Of a DNA stretch of 61,699 nucleotides, positions 1-9,440 are shown one piece after another (positions within the stretch are counted from its first letter, which is position 1; each line of letters opens with the position of its first letter). Origin of the DNA: an uncultured Verrucomicrobia subdivision 3 bacterium. Its GTDB lineage: Bacteria; Verrucomicrobiota; Verrucomicrobiia; Limisphaerales; UBA11358. The stretch covers positions 1 through 61,699 of the forward strand of contig CAIXUZ010000014.1 in assembly GCA_903922735.1 (NCBI GenBank), in the 5' to 3' direction. The notes below the pieces were generated by a model. The model saw only the letters and a list, made by a program, of their open reading frames with translations. It ran no database searches and had not been told where the DNA came from. Made by a program: the position numbers and the translations under genes.

Positions 1-267
1 CTCGTAGGATTCCGGGTCGGTGAAAACGTAGTCAGCGCCGTCTTTGTAGCTGTATTCCATCTTGGTGGTGATCATCGGCACCGGCTCGATTTTTTCGGTC
101 GAGCTGAAGCGCACATCGGAGGCCTTGCCGGTGCGGATGCTACGGAGCGTCGCCTGTACAAACGCACGCAAGTTACCAGGCGTACGATGCTGAAAGTCGA
201 GGACGACGGATATGTCGCCATTGTAATTGATTGCCATTCCGCGGCGAAGATCACTTGCTGTTGCCAT
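1..267 (-). CDS. efp: Elongation factor P, N-terminal part (cut by window edge)
   Basis: EF-P relieves ribosomes stalled at consecutive prolines. The 89 visible codons give the KOW-like N-terminal domain and the start of the OB domain. The start MATASDLRRGMAI, the loop HRTPGNLRAF at residues 27-36, and KMEYSYKDG with a following FTDPESYE match the family. The ATG at 267 gives the usual family start; the C-terminal half lies outside the window. At the loop tip, where E. coli has the modified Lys34, this protein has Asn32-Leu33, with Arg28 and Arg34 nearby. This suggests neither the EpmA lysine nor the EarP arginine type of modification. Family assignment is firm; the loop reading rests on an eye alignment. 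Confidence 0.9.
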   Translation of the reverse strand, partial: MATASDLRRGMAINYNGDISVVLDFQHRTPGNLRAFVQATLRSIRTGKASDVRFSSTEKIEPVPMITTKMEYSYKDGADYVFTDPESYE

Positions 268-388
268 AAATTCTAAATCAGATTTGCGTTAAGTTGCGTG
301 TTAAAAACGAGTCGGAGAATTTAACTAAAATCATCCCGAAGGCAAGCCGCATTTACGGCTGGGAACGATTGACGGCAGGCAGGATACC

Positions 389-417
389 TTGACACCCCAA
401 AGATTTGTATGCTAAAA
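389..417 (+). promoter_or_regulatory. Possible nrdR promoter
   Basis: A perfect TTGACA lies at 389-394 with a weak A-rich -10 candidate (CTAAAA, 412-417) after 17 bases, about 30 bases before the nrdR start. It is the only -35-like match in the 178-base gap between the divergent efp and nrdR genes. The poor -10 makes this a weak call. Confidence 0.25.
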
Positions 418-445
418 ACACCGCACCACCATTAGAAGTGGTTTT

Positions 446-901
446 ATGCGTTGCCCCAAGTGCGGTTGTCAGGAAGATAAAGTCATTGATTCACGTGCCT
501 CCCGCGAAGGCGCCACCATCCGCCGACGCCGCGAATGCCTGCAGTGCCACCACCGGTTCACCACCTACGAGGAACTGGAACACGAAGGTCTCATGGTGCT
601 CAAGCGCGACGGACGGCATGAGGAATTTTCCCGTGAAAAACTTCTCTCCGGCATCCGTAAAGCCTGCCAGAAACGCCCGGTCACGCCCAAAGCCATGGAA
701 GACTTGGTGGATCATATCGTTGCTGCCGTTACGGCAAAATATGAAGCCGAGGTTCCCGGCGAATTCATCGGCACGATGGTGATGAACGGCTTGCGCGAGA
801 TTGATTCCGTCGCGTATGTCCGGTTTGCCAGCGTCTATCGGCGCTTCGATGAAGCCACCGACTTCGTGCAGGAAGTCCAAAATCTGGAGGCGCGCCAATG
901 A
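446..901 (+). CDS. nrdR: Transcriptional repressor NrdR
   Basis: NrdR represses ribonucleotide reductase genes in response to (d)ATP. The 151-residue length is typical. A zinc ribbon starts the protein (MRCPKCG with a second Cys pair CLQC near residue 33), followed by the RRRR-type basic stretch. An ATP-cone domain occupies residues about 49-139, with the family signature LMVLKRDGRHEEFSREKL and the VAYVRFASVYR stretch near the end. The stop overlaps the start of the next gene (ATGA), so the two are probably translationally coupled. No ribonucleotide reductase gene or NrdR box was seen nearby. Confidence 0.96.
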   Translation: MRCPKCGCQEDKVIDSRASREGATIRRRRECLQCHHRFTTYEELEHEGLMVLKRDGRHEEFSREKLLSGIRKACQKRPVTPKAMEDLVDHIVAAVTAKYEAEVPGEFIGTMVMNGLREIDSVAYVRFASVYRRFDEATDFVQEVQNLEARQ

Positions 902-1434
902 TCGCGCTTCGCTCCGACTGCCTGCTGTTCCAGTTTCACACCGGCGAAAGCATCCCGTGCTCCGCTGAAATGATTTGCGTCGAAATCGCCGGCGACACGC
1001 CCGCCCGGCTGAATCCCGAAATGCTCCAGCACGCCGCTGCCAGCGTCTTCCACTATTTCAAAGTCGAGCTTGAACGCGAAACCGTCACCGTCATCGAATT
1101 CTCCCGCGCGCTCGAAAAAGTCCTGCATCACTTCGGCTTCGTCATCCACGCCAGCGACCCCGGCGACACCGATCTCGGCCTGCTCGCCCGTGAAGCCGCC
1201 GATAATTTGGAGCTTTTCTTCTTCCCGCGCCTGCGCGACGAACTACGCTTCAAACTGCGCCAATCGCCCAGCCTCGTTCGCTTTCGCGGTCTGCGCGGCT
1301 GCGTGAAACAGATTGCCGGCGTCCGCCGCTGGAGTACCCGCTGCGAACAGTTGCAGGACCAGATCGTCGCTTACCTCCGCGAATGTCTCTCCGCCGAAAC
1401 TGAGCAGAACCAATGTGCGCTCGTAGTGGAATGA
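898..1434 (+). CDS. Hypothetical protein coupled to nrdR
   Basis: A 178-residue soluble protein with no signal peptide or membrane segment, starting at the ATGA overlap with nrdR. It has several Cys residues, an FFFPRLRDELRFKLRQSP stretch and a strongly charged middle. I do not recognise the family. Position and codon use match its neighbours, and no competing frame is plausible, so it is very likely a real gene. Its tight coupling to nrdR is the only functional clue. Confidence 0.7.
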   Translation: MIALRSDCLLFQFHTGESIPCSAEMICVEIAGDTPARLNPEMLQHAAASVFHYFKVELERETVTVIEFSRALEKVLHHFGFVIHASDPGDTDLGLLAREAADNLELFFFPRLRDELRFKLRQSPSLVRFRGLRGCVKQIAGVRRWSTRCEQLQDQIVAYLRECLSAETEQNQCALVVE

Positions 1435-1517
1435 TTGGGAAAGTTTTTAGTTTTAAGTGAAATACACTCCGCATGGCGTATGTTTCCCAAGACTGAAAAT
1501 ATACAGACAAAAATCCC

Positions 1518-1859
1518 ATGAAAACCCTGTTTGAAAAAATCATCGCGCGGGAAATACCGGCGCAAATCGTTTTTGAAGATGATCTTGTGCTAGCCATCCG
1601 TGACATTAACCCACAGGCACCAGTGCACGTTCTGCTTTTCCCCAAGCAGGTGATTCCCCGCATTGCCGAGGCTGGGCCGGAAGATCACAAACTGCTTGGC
1701 CACCTTTTGCTCAAAGTTGCTGAAGTTGCGGACAAGGTTGGTTTGAAAAAAAGCGGCTACCGGCTGGTCATCAACAACGGTGCGGATGGCGGCGAAACCG
1801 TGCCCCACCTTCATTGTCATATTCTTGGCGGGCGCCATCTGGCCTGGCCCCCCGGCTGA
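1518..1859 (+). CDS. HIT family (HinT-type) nucleotide hydrolase
   Basis: Histidine-triad proteins hydrolyse adenosine 5'-phosphoramidates and related nucleotides. The 113 residues begin with MKTLFEKIIAREIPA, typical of HinT, and carry DINPQAPVHVLLFPK in the middle. The catalytic motif HLHCHILGG ends the protein, with Cys in place of the commoner Leu or Val. The start ATG at 1518 fits the family N-terminus. It stands alone between the nrdR pair and a secreted beta-helix gene. Confidence 0.95.
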   Translation: MKTLFEKIIAREIPAQIVFEDDLVLAIRDINPQAPVHVLLFPKQVIPRIAEAGPEDHKLLGHLLLKVAEVADKVGLKKSGYRLVINNGADGGETVPHLHCHILGGRHLAWPPG

Positions 1860-1914
1860 TATTGTTGCTGATATTGGAAACCTTGCGTGGCAAGGGGCGT
1901 CTGGCACTGTATCT

Positions 1915-3978
1915 ATGCGAAGACTTCAAGCCTTCATGTTATGCACGGCGATGCTTCTTGCCGGGCTGGCTGTGAATGGCGCAACGACTTACTACGTTGA
2001 CAGCGCCAAGGGGAACAATTCCAACAACGGCACGACGCCGGATGCGGCGTGGCGGGATTTTTCCAACATCAACGGCCGCACTTTGGCCGCCGGCGATCGC
2101 CTGCTCATCAAGCGCGGCAGTGTCATCAATCAAGAACTCAATGTTTCCGCGCGCGGCACGGCGGAACGATGGGCGGAGATCGGCGCCTATGGCGAAGGTG
2201 CACGGCCAATCATCCAACGGAACCACGACATCCAGGATCGTTGCGCACTGATTCGCAATCCGGATTTTCTGCGCATCCGCAGCCTCACGGTGAGCCACGC
2301 GGGCAAGGGATTGATTGTGGTTTTTGCAGCCCCCGGGCACGGCGGACTTTTGATTGAAAATTGCCTCGCGCACCACATCGAAGGGTTTTACCGGCCGGAC
2401 AGCAGCGGCATTCCTGAATGGCGGGGCTTTCGTCCGGCTTCCAACGATGACGGCATGGTCAACCATCCGGTCTCGGCTGGCATTGGAATTCTTGGCAACG
2501 GCCGCGACATCACGCTTCGTGATTGCGAGATGTTTCAAAACTCGCGGGGGTTTCATGTCCAAGGCGAAAAGGTCACGCTGGATCGCGTGTACTGCCATCA
2601 CAACTTTGCCTTCAACACATCGCCTCACCCGCAATTGGTCGGGGTGACGGATGCCGTCATGCAAAATTGCATTTTTGATGCCTCCGGCTATCACGCCTAT
2701 GCCGGAACCATGGGCATCATGCTGGTGACTCCGAAGAATCTCGTCATCCGCAATTGCACCTTCCGCAATCAGCCTGATTCCGGAAGCCACGATGAGGGTG
2801 GCATTGATTTTGAGAACGGCGGTGATGGCTGCCGGATCGAAGGCTGCACCTTCCAGAACAACGCCGGCGCCGCCATCGAAGTCCTTGGTTTGCGCTCACC
2901 GCAGCCGCGCAATGTGCTGGTCCGCGGCTCGCGTTTTATCCGGAATAATTGGGCAAACAAGCTGGGGCCGTCGGAGATTTTCATCTGGGGCAGTAAAAAG
3001 GCTCCGACCAATATCTGTTGCAGCACCGGCTCGATCGACAACAACGGTTATGCTTTGTTGCCCGGCATAATTTTTTTCACCAACCAGGCTCCCCTCACGA
3101 CCCGGTGGACGGTGACAAACAACATCGGTTATTCCTCAATCAAGGATCTGGACAAAGCGATGCCGCTGAACAATCCCCCGGTGGTCGCAGCGGGCGACGA
3201 CATCATTTCCGACCGCGCCGAAGTGCGATTGCAGGGCAACGTGAGCGATGATGGCCGTCCGGCGGGTAAAAAACTTGCCGTGCGCTGGGAACTGCTCGAA
3301 GGTCCCGGCACAGTCGCATTTAAAACTCCCGCCACGGCCAGATGCGACGCGATTTTTTCCACGCCGGGCGATTATCTGCTGCGGCTCGTCGGCGACGATG
3401 GCGAACTGTGGACGAGCAGCATGGTGATGGTTCATATCGTGCCTCGTGGCGTCACGGTAGCCAAGGCTTGGGAATTCAACACGCCGCTGGATAAACAGGG
3501 CTGGTCCCATGCCGAATTAGGAACGCAAATCTGCACCAACAAACCCCAAACTGGCGCCATCGCCGACAATTCTTTCAATATTTCTTACCCGGTGCATTAT
3601 GTCGCTGGCGGCTGCTACATCATCGCCCTCGAAAACGCGCCGAACGCCCACCTGATTTCGGCCGACAATTTAAACGTGCCGCTCCGGCGGCACAAAACCA
3701 TCCGCCTGCGGTTGCAAAACCATACTCCGGCCACGTACATGACGCTGCGGTTTATCACGAACGCCGATTCCACATGGAGCGAAGCGAAGTCAAAACGCTT
3801 TGCGGTGACCGCCAGCGACAACGGCTTGCGCGACTATATGGTGGATATGTCTGCGCTCCCAGGCTGGACCGGCAACCTCAGGCAACTGCGCCTGGATTTG
3901 ACCGGCGGCGATTCGGCCACCGGAACATGCCGGATTGATTACATTTGGATTGATGATTCCAAACCGATGGCGCCCTGA
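1915..3978 (+). CDS. Secreted parallel beta-helix protein with PKD-like and C-terminal carbohydrate-binding-like domains
   Basis: A 687-residue exported protein. The ATG at 1915 is chosen because it gives a clean signal peptide (MRRLQAF, then a hydrophobic run to AVNGA); the frame is open further upstream but that part overlaps the HIT gene. Residues about 25-55 hold TTYYVDSAKG and GDRLLIKRGS, seen in DUF1565/right-handed beta-helix proteins. Irregular beta-helix rungs follow to about 430 (IRNCTF and IEGCTF repeats). A PKD-like domain (NNPPVVAAGDD to YLLRLVGDDGEL) spans about 465-550, and a jelly-roll-like region to the end finishes with CRIDYIWID. Such proteins usually bind or cleave polysaccharide; no catalytic residues can be assigned. 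Confidence 0.85.
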   Translation: MRRLQAFMLCTAMLLAGLAVNGATTYYVDSAKGNNSNNGTTPDAAWRDFSNINGRTLAAGDRLLIKRGSVINQELNVSARGTAERWAEIGAYGEGARPIIQRNHDIQDRCALIRNPDFLRIRSLTVSHAGKGLIVVFAAPGHGGLLIENCLAHHIEGFYRPDSSGIPEWRGFRPASNDDGMVNHPVSAGIGILGNGRDITLRDCEMFQNSRGFHVQGEKVTLDRVYCHHNFAFNTSPHPQLVGVTDAVMQNCIFDASGYHAYAGTMGIMLVTPKNLVIRNCTFRNQPDSGSHDEGGIDFENGGDGCRIEGCTFQNNAGAAIEVLGLRSPQPRNVLVRGSRFIRNNWANKLGPSEIFIWGSKKAPTNICCSTGSIDNNGYALLPGIIFFTNQAPLTTRWTVTNNIGYSSIKDLDKAMPLNNPPVVAAGDDIISDRAEVRLQGNVSDDGRPAGKKLAVRWELLEGPGTVAFKTPATARCDAIFSTPGDYLLRLVGDDGELWTSSMVMVHIVPRGVTVAKAWEFNTPLDKQGWSHAELGTQICTNKPQTGAIADNSFNISYPVHYVAGGCYIIALENAPNAHLISADNLNVPLRRHKTIRLRLQNHTPATYMTLRFITNADSTWSEAKSKRFAVTASDNGLRDYMVDMSALPGWTGNLRQLRLDLTGGDSATGTCRIDYIWIDDSKPMAP

Positions 3979-4000
3979 TGCCGTATTTTGCCGGGAGCGC

Positions 4001-4678
4001 TTACTGTCGCGAACCGAACACCGCGTCGAGGATGACTTCCTTGGTTTTCCAGATGAGCGCCATCGTCATGGCGAGCGGCAGCAGCATGAAGAATATCAGC
4101 AGCAGATCGCTGAACCGGCTCAGCCAGATCAGCGCAATGCCCAGGCGCGAGGTTGGCTGGCCCAATTGCATGAGGCAGATGAAGGCGATGGAGAAAAACA
4201 GGAGCGCCACCAGCAGCCAGCGGTTGAGCGCGGTGAACTGGCGGGTCTCGTGCCGCAGCGTTTCATCCGGCAGCATCGCGCCCAGCCGCGTGAGCACGAG
4301 GTTCAGGTTAAATAGAAAAACCACCCCGGCCAGCTCCATCACCCACACGGCGCCGGCGAAGAAATCCTGTTCCGGCACCCGGTTGTGCCAGTAGATGAAC
4401 GGGCACAATCCGAGCAAAATCACCGCGAGCATCTGGGCGCGATCCAGCGCGTGCCGCCACGGGCGCTCCTGCTTTTGAAAATCCGCCATCTGCCAGAGGC
4501 CGTAGACGAGCAGCGCGTTCACCGCCACCGCCGGCAGGAAGCCGAGCGGTTTGAGCCAGTCCGCCCGTGCGGTCTCGGCGCAAATCAGCAGCGTGGCCGG
4601 CAGCCCCCAGAATAGCGCCGACAAGCCGCGCGCCAGTTTGCCGAGCGATCGGAGCAGTGGCGGATTGGGCGGCGTCAT
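4001..4678 (-). CDS. Integral membrane protein of unknown function
   Basis: 225 residues with about five hydrophobic segments (near 18-33, 44-60, 82-97, 105-125, 150-168 and a final pair around 183-210). It ends in a charged tail (WKTKEVILDAVFGSRQ). I do not recognise the family. It lies downstream of speA on the same strand with a 58-base gap, and converges with the beta-helix gene 22 bases away. No enzyme motif is visible. Confidence 0.75.
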   Translation of the reverse strand: MTPPNPPLLRSLGKLARGLSALFWGLPATLLICAETARADWLKPLGFLPAVAVNALLVYGLWQMADFQKQERPWRHALDRAQMLAVILLGLCPFIYWHNRVPEQDFFAGAVWVMELAGVVFLFNLNLVLTRLGAMLPDETLRHETRQFTALNRWLLVALLFFSIAFICLMQLGQPTSRLGIALIWLSRFSDLLLIFFMLLPLAMTMALIWKTKEVILDAVFGSRQ

Positions 4679-4736
4679 CGGGGAAAATTCTGAATCACGA
4701 ATGTTGATTGTCCATTGAAATTTGCGATCCGGAAAT

Positions 4737-6677
4737 TCAGAAATTCAGATAGGTGTAGCCCTTCAACCCGCGCTCGTATTCATCCAGCAGGCGCATGGCC
4801 TCGTTCGGCTTCATGCGGTCGGACTTGATGGCCTCGTCCATCTGCGCCTTCATGCGGCGTTTGAGTTCGTTTTCATCGTATTGCACGTCGGCCAGCGACT
4901 GGACGATGGTCGCGCCCTCGATGATTTCCTCGATGTAATAACCGGCCGGCTCGTCCGGTTCGAGAAAGACATGAACCTCGTTCACGCGGCCAAAGAGATT
5001 GTGCAGGTCGCCCATGATGTCCTGGTACGCGCCCATCAGGAAAAAGCCGAGGTGATACGGCTCCTGCAGTCCGCCGCCGTTGGTGTTGAGCTGGTGCAGC
5101 GGCAGGGTGTCGCGCACGTCGCGCAGGTCGATGAACTTGTTCACCTGCCCGTCGGAATCGCAGGTGATGTCCACCAGCGTGGCCTCGCGCGTGGGTCGTT
5201 CGTTCAGCCGCGCGATGGGCATGATGGGGAAAAGCTGGCCCAGCGCCCAGTGATCCAGCAGCGACTGGAACACGGAGAAATTGCACAGGTATTGATCGGC
5301 CAGCGTGTCTTTCAGCTTGTGGATTTCCTCCGGCGTGTAGGGCTGGCCTTTGAACGTCTCCACCACGTCGCGGCTGATCTGCCAGTACAAATCCTCGATC
5401 TTCGCCTTGTCCGGCAGATCCAGCATCCCGAGCGTGAACATATGCTGCGCGTCTTCGCGGCGTTCCAGCGCGTCGTGGTAGGCCTCCAGCTTGTTGACCT
5501 TGCAAAGATTCTTCCGGATGTCGAGCAGTTCGCGGACGAGCGGATGTTCCTGGTCGCCGTATTGCAGGAATTCGCCCGGCCGGATTTTTTCGATCGCGCC
5601 AAACACTTCCACGATTAAAACGCTGTGGTGCGCGACGATGGCGCGGCCGCTTTCGCTGACGATGGCGGGATGCGGCACCTTCTCGGCGTTGCAGACATCG
5701 GCGATGTAATACACCACGTCGTTCGTGTATTCCTGCAGCGTGTAATTCGTCGAGCTGTCGAACGCCGTCCGGCTGCCGTCGTAATCCACCCCCAGCCCGC
5801 CGCCGACATCGAGAAATTCAATCGCGAAGCCCATCTTGTGAATCTTCGCGTATAGCCGCGCCGCCTCCTGCACGGCTTTTTTCACGGTGATGATGTCCGG
5901 CACCTGCGAGCCGATGTGGAAATGCAGCAGCTTGAGACATGGGCCGAGGTTTTCCGCCTTGAGCATTTCCGTCGCCGCCAGAATTTCCGCTGTGCTCAGG
6001 CCGAATTTGGCGTTTTCGCCCCCGCTCTCGGCCCAGCGCCCGGCGCCCTTGCTCAACAACCGCGCCCGGATGCCGACAAGCGGCTCCACGCCCAGTGATT
6101 TGGAAATGGAAATGATCTGCCGCAGCTCCTCCAGTTTCTCGACCACCAGGATGACGCGCTTGCCGAGCTTGATGCCGAGCAGCGCCATTTTGATGAACTC
6201 CGGGTCCTTGTAGCCATTGCAGATGATGAGACAGCCCTGGTGGTTTTGCAGCGCCAGCCCGGCAAACAGCTCCGGCTTGCTGCCGACTTCCAGCCCGAAA
6301 TCAAACGGCTTGCCCGCGTCCAATATCTCCTCCACGACTTCGCGCAGCTGGTTCACCTTGATTGGAAACACGCCGCGATATTTGCCCTGATAATTAAATT
6401 CGGCGATGGAGCTTTGAAACGATTTATTAATCGCCTCGACGCGGTGCCGCAGAATATCCTGGAACCGGATGAGCAGCGGAAATTTCAGCCCGCGGCTTTT
6501 CGCCTCCTCGATCACATCCGCAATCTCCACCGCCGCGCCGGCCTCCTGCAGCGGCCGCGCCACCACGCGACCGGCGTCGCTGATGTCAAAATACTTCGCG
6601 CCCCAGCGCTGGATGTTGTAAAGCGCGCGGGCCGATTCAATGTTCCATGGCTCCGCGGCGACGGTCGGGTTGTTCAT
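4737..6677 (-). CDS. speA: Biosynthetic arginine decarboxylase
   Basis: SpeA is a PLP enzyme converting arginine to agmatine, the first step of putrescine/spermidine synthesis by that route. The 646-residue length is typical. The PLP lysine is in GVFPIKVNQ (Lys107), the barrel has HFHIGSQ near 250 and EFLDVGGGLGVDYDG near 285, and the C-terminal beta domain has ITCDSDGQVNKFID. The N-terminus (WNIESARALYNIQRWG) fits SpeA well, so the ATG at 6677 is secure. Agmatinase or other polyamine genes are not in the window. Confidence 0.97.
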   Translation of the reverse strand: MNNPTVAAEPWNIESARALYNIQRWGAKYFDISDAGRVVARPLQEAGAAVEIADVIEEAKSRGLKFPLLIRFQDILRHRVEAINKSFQSSIAEFNYQGKYRGVFPIKVNQLREVVEEILDAGKPFDFGLEVGSKPELFAGLALQNHQGCLIICNGYKDPEFIKMALLGIKLGKRVILVVEKLEELRQIISISKSLGVEPLVGIRARLLSKGAGRWAESGGENAKFGLSTAEILAATEMLKAENLGPCLKLLHFHIGSQVPDIITVKKAVQEAARLYAKIHKMGFAIEFLDVGGGLGVDYDGSRTAFDSSTNYTLQEYTNDVVYYIADVCNAEKVPHPAIVSESGRAIVAHHSVLIVEVFGAIEKIRPGEFLQYGDQEHPLVRELLDIRKNLCKVNKLEAYHDALERREDAQHMFTLGMLDLPDKAKIEDLYWQISRDVVETFKGQPYTPEEIHKLKDTLADQYLCNFSVFQSLLDHWALGQLFPIMPIARLNERPTREATLVDITCDSDGQVNKFIDLRDVRDTLPLHQLNTNGGGLQEPYHLGFFLMGAYQDIMGDLHNLFGRVNEVHVFLEPDEPAGYYIEEIIEGATIVQSLADVQYDENELKRRMKAQMDEAIKSDRMKPNEAMRLLDEYERGLKGYTYLNF

Positions 6678-6811
6678 CTCAATAATTCAGACTAGCGCAC
6701 TATAAAAAGCCCTGCGCAGAAATCAACAAGCACATTCAAAAAAATTACCGGTTTCGGCGGCAAACTCCGATGCCGGATTGCACTTCCGCCCGCAGACGCT
6801 ACGATGACGCC

Positions 6812-7780
6812 ATGTCCGACGGCTACCGGCAACTCCTCGACGCGACAATTCAGCACCTCGAAGGTTTGAAATCGCGCGGCGTGCGCCATGTCGCCATCGC
6901 ACCGGAAACCCTCCGCGCGCTCGCGCAACCACCGCCGCCGAAAACTCCGGTTCCAAATCTTAAACCAGCTGTGTCGGCAACGCCCAGCGCCAGCCCGGCC
7001 ACAACTCTATTTCAAAAACCCGCTGCATCAGCGCCCGCGACACCTTTGGTAAAACCGCCCCAAACTTTTCCGGTGCCGCCAAAAAGATTCCTCGCTCCTG
7101 CCGCCGCACCAAAAATCCTGCCACCCGCGCCCAGACCCGAAATCATTTCCGCATCGTCGGAAAAAGCGGCGGCCTTCACCGCCCTGCGCGAAAAAGTTTT
7201 GGCGTGCGTGAAATGTCCGCACCTCGCATCGTCCCGCACGACCGTCGTGTTCGGCGTGGGCAGCATTGACGCGCAACTAATGTTCGTCGGCGAGGCGCCG
7301 GGCGCGGATGAAGATGAACAGGGCGAACCGTTCGTGGGCCGCGCCGGACAGTTGCTCACGAAAATCATCGAGACAACCGGCTTGAAACGCGGCGACGTTT
7401 ATATCGCGAACATTCTGAAGTGCCGGCCCGATACCCCCGGCCAGGCCGCCGGCAACCGTCCACCCACGCCGGAGGAACGCGCGACGTGCATCCCGTATTT
7501 GCAGGAGCAGATTGACCTCATCAAGCCCAAGGCCATCGTGGCGCTCGGCTCGACGGCCGTGGAAGGCCTGCTCGGCAAGACGCTCGGCATCACCAAGCTG
7601 CGCGGCAACTGGCAGACGTATCGCGGCATTCCGCTGATGCCGACGTATCATCCGGCGTATCTGCTGCGCAATCAGGCGATGAGCGAAAAGCGCAGGGTCT
7701 GGGAAGACATCATGAATGTGATGGAAAAACTGGGAATGCCTATCAGCGAGAAGCAGCGGAATTTCTTTTTGAAGGTGTAA
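6812..7780 (+). CDS. Family-4 uracil-DNA glycosylase with a proline-rich N-terminal extension
   Basis: Removes uracil from DNA using an Fe-S-containing fold. The catalytic core covers roughly residues 125-322 (start at ATG 6812). Motif GEAPGADEDEQGEPFVGRAG and motif HPAYLLR are intact. The four cluster cysteines are present (CVKC, then ILKCRP and ATCIPYL). Before the core lie about 35 helical residues and a ~75-residue Pro/Ala-rich linker, which most family-4 enzymes have in shorter form. An in-frame ATG 42 bases upstream is possible but less likely. It is divergent from speA, 134 bases away. Confidence 0.93.
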   Translation: MSDGYRQLLDATIQHLEGLKSRGVRHVAIAPETLRALAQPPPPKTPVPNLKPAVSATPSASPATTLFQKPAASAPATPLVKPPQTFPVPPKRFLAPAAAPKILPPAPRPEIISASSEKAAAFTALREKVLACVKCPHLASSRTTVVFGVGSIDAQLMFVGEAPGADEDEQGEPFVGRAGQLLTKIIETTGLKRGDVYIANILKCRPDTPGQAAGNRPPTPEERATCIPYLQEQIDLIKPKAIVALGSTAVEGLLGKTLGITKLRGNWQTYRGIPLMPTYHPAYLLRNQAMSEKRRVWEDIMNVMEKLGMPISEKQRNFFLKV

Positions 7781-7819
7781 CCCGAGTCAACACGGAGACG
7801 CGGAGAGTTGCATAAACAA

Positions 7820-9379
7820 ATGAAGACGCACTGGAAAATCCTCATTAGTGCTGCCGCTGTGCTGGCGGCGGTGATTTTCATCTCCATGGTGCATCATTTT
7901 CAACTGCGTGCCGCCGTTGAAAAATATCAGGCTGAACTCAAAGCCGGGGGCATTCCGATGGAATTGGCGCAAATCCTCCCACCATCAGTGGCACCGGAGC
8001 GCAATGGATCGGAGCTTTTCCTAAAAGCCTCGTCGTTGATGATGAAGGACACCTCCTGTTTGGGATCCAACACGATCTATCTCATGAAGGCGGTGGCTCC
8101 CGGTAAGGCAATGGTTCTTTCCAGCCAGCCGGATGTGCGGGACATGGGTTACGGAGGCTATACCAACTCTTGGGAAACCATCCAAGCTGCCGCAGAGCAG
8201 AACAAAGAGGCTTTGGAATTATTCCAACAAATTATCGAGCGACCGGAGATGGATTTTCACATCCGCTACGAAAACGGATTTTATGACAGCAAATTTTTTC
8301 ACGCTCTTCATCTAGCAGAAATGAAACGCTCCGCCCAATGGTTGAATGGAGTGGCCGTAATAGAGCTGCACGGAGGCAATAGTGAAACAGCGGTGAAAAG
8401 AAATGTCATTTCACTGACGCTGGTTCACGCCGCACAAGGCCAACGGCTGATCATTTCAGAACTGGTGCGCATCGCCTGCGCCTCAATCGCACAAGGAGCG
8501 ACGTGGGAGATTTTGCAGTCTCCGAAGGTGACCGAGGACCAACTGGCCATGCTTCAGGCAAGCTGGATGCGTTTGGAATTTCTCCAAGGCTACAAAGATG
8601 CTCTGAATATGGAGCGCATTGTCGGCGAAATTGAATTGGAGCGCTGGCGCAGTTCGAATCGGGAAATGAACAAGCTTTTTGAGCTTTTTGAAAACGCCAG
8701 CAAGACGATGGGCAATTACAAGGTGCCAACTCTGTTTCAAAAGGCAAATACCGCCCGGCAAAGATTTCTGTGGCGCTATTGGTGGTCCTATTCCGACAAG
8801 CTGCGGAGCTTGAAGGGCTATGCGGCACTGCTGGAAGCAGCGCGGGAGGCCGAAACCAGCCGAGCATTTCAACCAGTCATTAAGCAACAGGATTCACGCC
8901 TGAACGATCTTGGTATCGGCAAGCTGAAGGATTCCATTGAATCCGTTTTTTCGGGAGAAACACACTTGGAATCCATGCTTTCAGAATCCATTCAATCAAT
9001 TGGCAAAACTTTCAGCAGAGCAATGAGAGCAGAAAGCACCAAGCAACTATCCGTGGCCGCCATCGCGTTGAAACGCTTTCAGCTCAAGCGCGGCAGCCTT
9101 CCCGAAAAGCTTTTCGAATTGACACCGGAGTTTCTAACAACCGCCCCGATTGATCCCGTGGACGGCCAACCGCTGCGCTACCGGCGAAATGCAGATGGGA
9201 CGTTCTTGCTTTATTCCATCGGTGAAGACGGCAAAGATGATGGCGGTAATCCTTCGCTGAGAAAGGGTAGCACGAGTTCAAGTTTCTTTTGGCAAAACAC
9301 CCACGCCTTGGATTGGGTCTGGCCGCAGCCGGCGACGGAGGCGGAAGTGAAATTCTTTTACGATCATCCGCCAAAGTAA
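7820..9379 (+). CDS. Single-pass membrane protein with a pseudopilin-like C-terminal tail, function unknown
   Basis: 519 residues: short cytoplasmic start (MKTHWK), one hydrophobic helix to about residue 22, then a large, mostly helical extracytoplasmic part. Near the end, DPVDGQPLRYRRNADGTFLLYSIGEDGKDDGG resembles the C-terminal loop of type II secretion pseudopilins (GspG), here attached to an otherwise unrelated body. ATG 7820 is preferred to a TTG at 7808 because GGAG at 7802-7805 is too close to the TTG. Average base composition is lower in GC than its neighbours. Converges with the sugar-nucleotide gene; no terminator is evident in the 61-base gap. Confidence 0.75.
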   Translation: MKTHWKILISAAAVLAAVIFISMVHHFQLRAAVEKYQAELKAGGIPMELAQILPPSVAPERNGSELFLKASSLMMKDTSCLGSNTIYLMKAVAPGKAMVLSSQPDVRDMGYGGYTNSWETIQAAAEQNKEALELFQQIIERPEMDFHIRYENGFYDSKFFHALHLAEMKRSAQWLNGVAVIELHGGNSETAVKRNVISLTLVHAAQGQRLIISELVRIACASIAQGATWEILQSPKVTEDQLAMLQASWMRLEFLQGYKDALNMERIVGEIELERWRSSNREMNKLFELFENASKTMGNYKVPTLFQKANTARQRFLWRYWWSYSDKLRSLKGYAALLEAAREAETSRAFQPVIKQQDSRLNDLGIGKLKDSIESVFSGETHLESMLSESIQSIGKTFSRAMRAESTKQLSVAAIALKRFQLKRGSLPEKLFELTPEFLTTAPIDPVDGQPLRYRRNADGTFLLYSIGEDGKDDGGNPSLRKGSTSSSFFWQNTHALDWVWPQPATEAEVKFFYDHPPK

Positions 9380-9440
9380 TTGAGATGGTTAAATTTCCGC
9401 CTCGATACCAGCACGGCAATCAAACCCGCCAATCCGGATT

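Noticed and set aside
1435..1490. 8-base inverted repeat around 40 bases after the nrdR-linked gene
   Set aside because: The loop is too long and there is no T-run, so it is not a convincing terminator.
3935..4394. Plus-strand frames over the minus-strand membrane protein
   Set aside because: They are antisense reads of a convincing hydrophobic protein; composition is Gln/Arg-rich and lacks any family resemblance.
4722..5618. 298-codon plus-strand frame
   Set aside because: Antisense to speA, which is a certain gene; His/Gln/Val-rich shadow composition.
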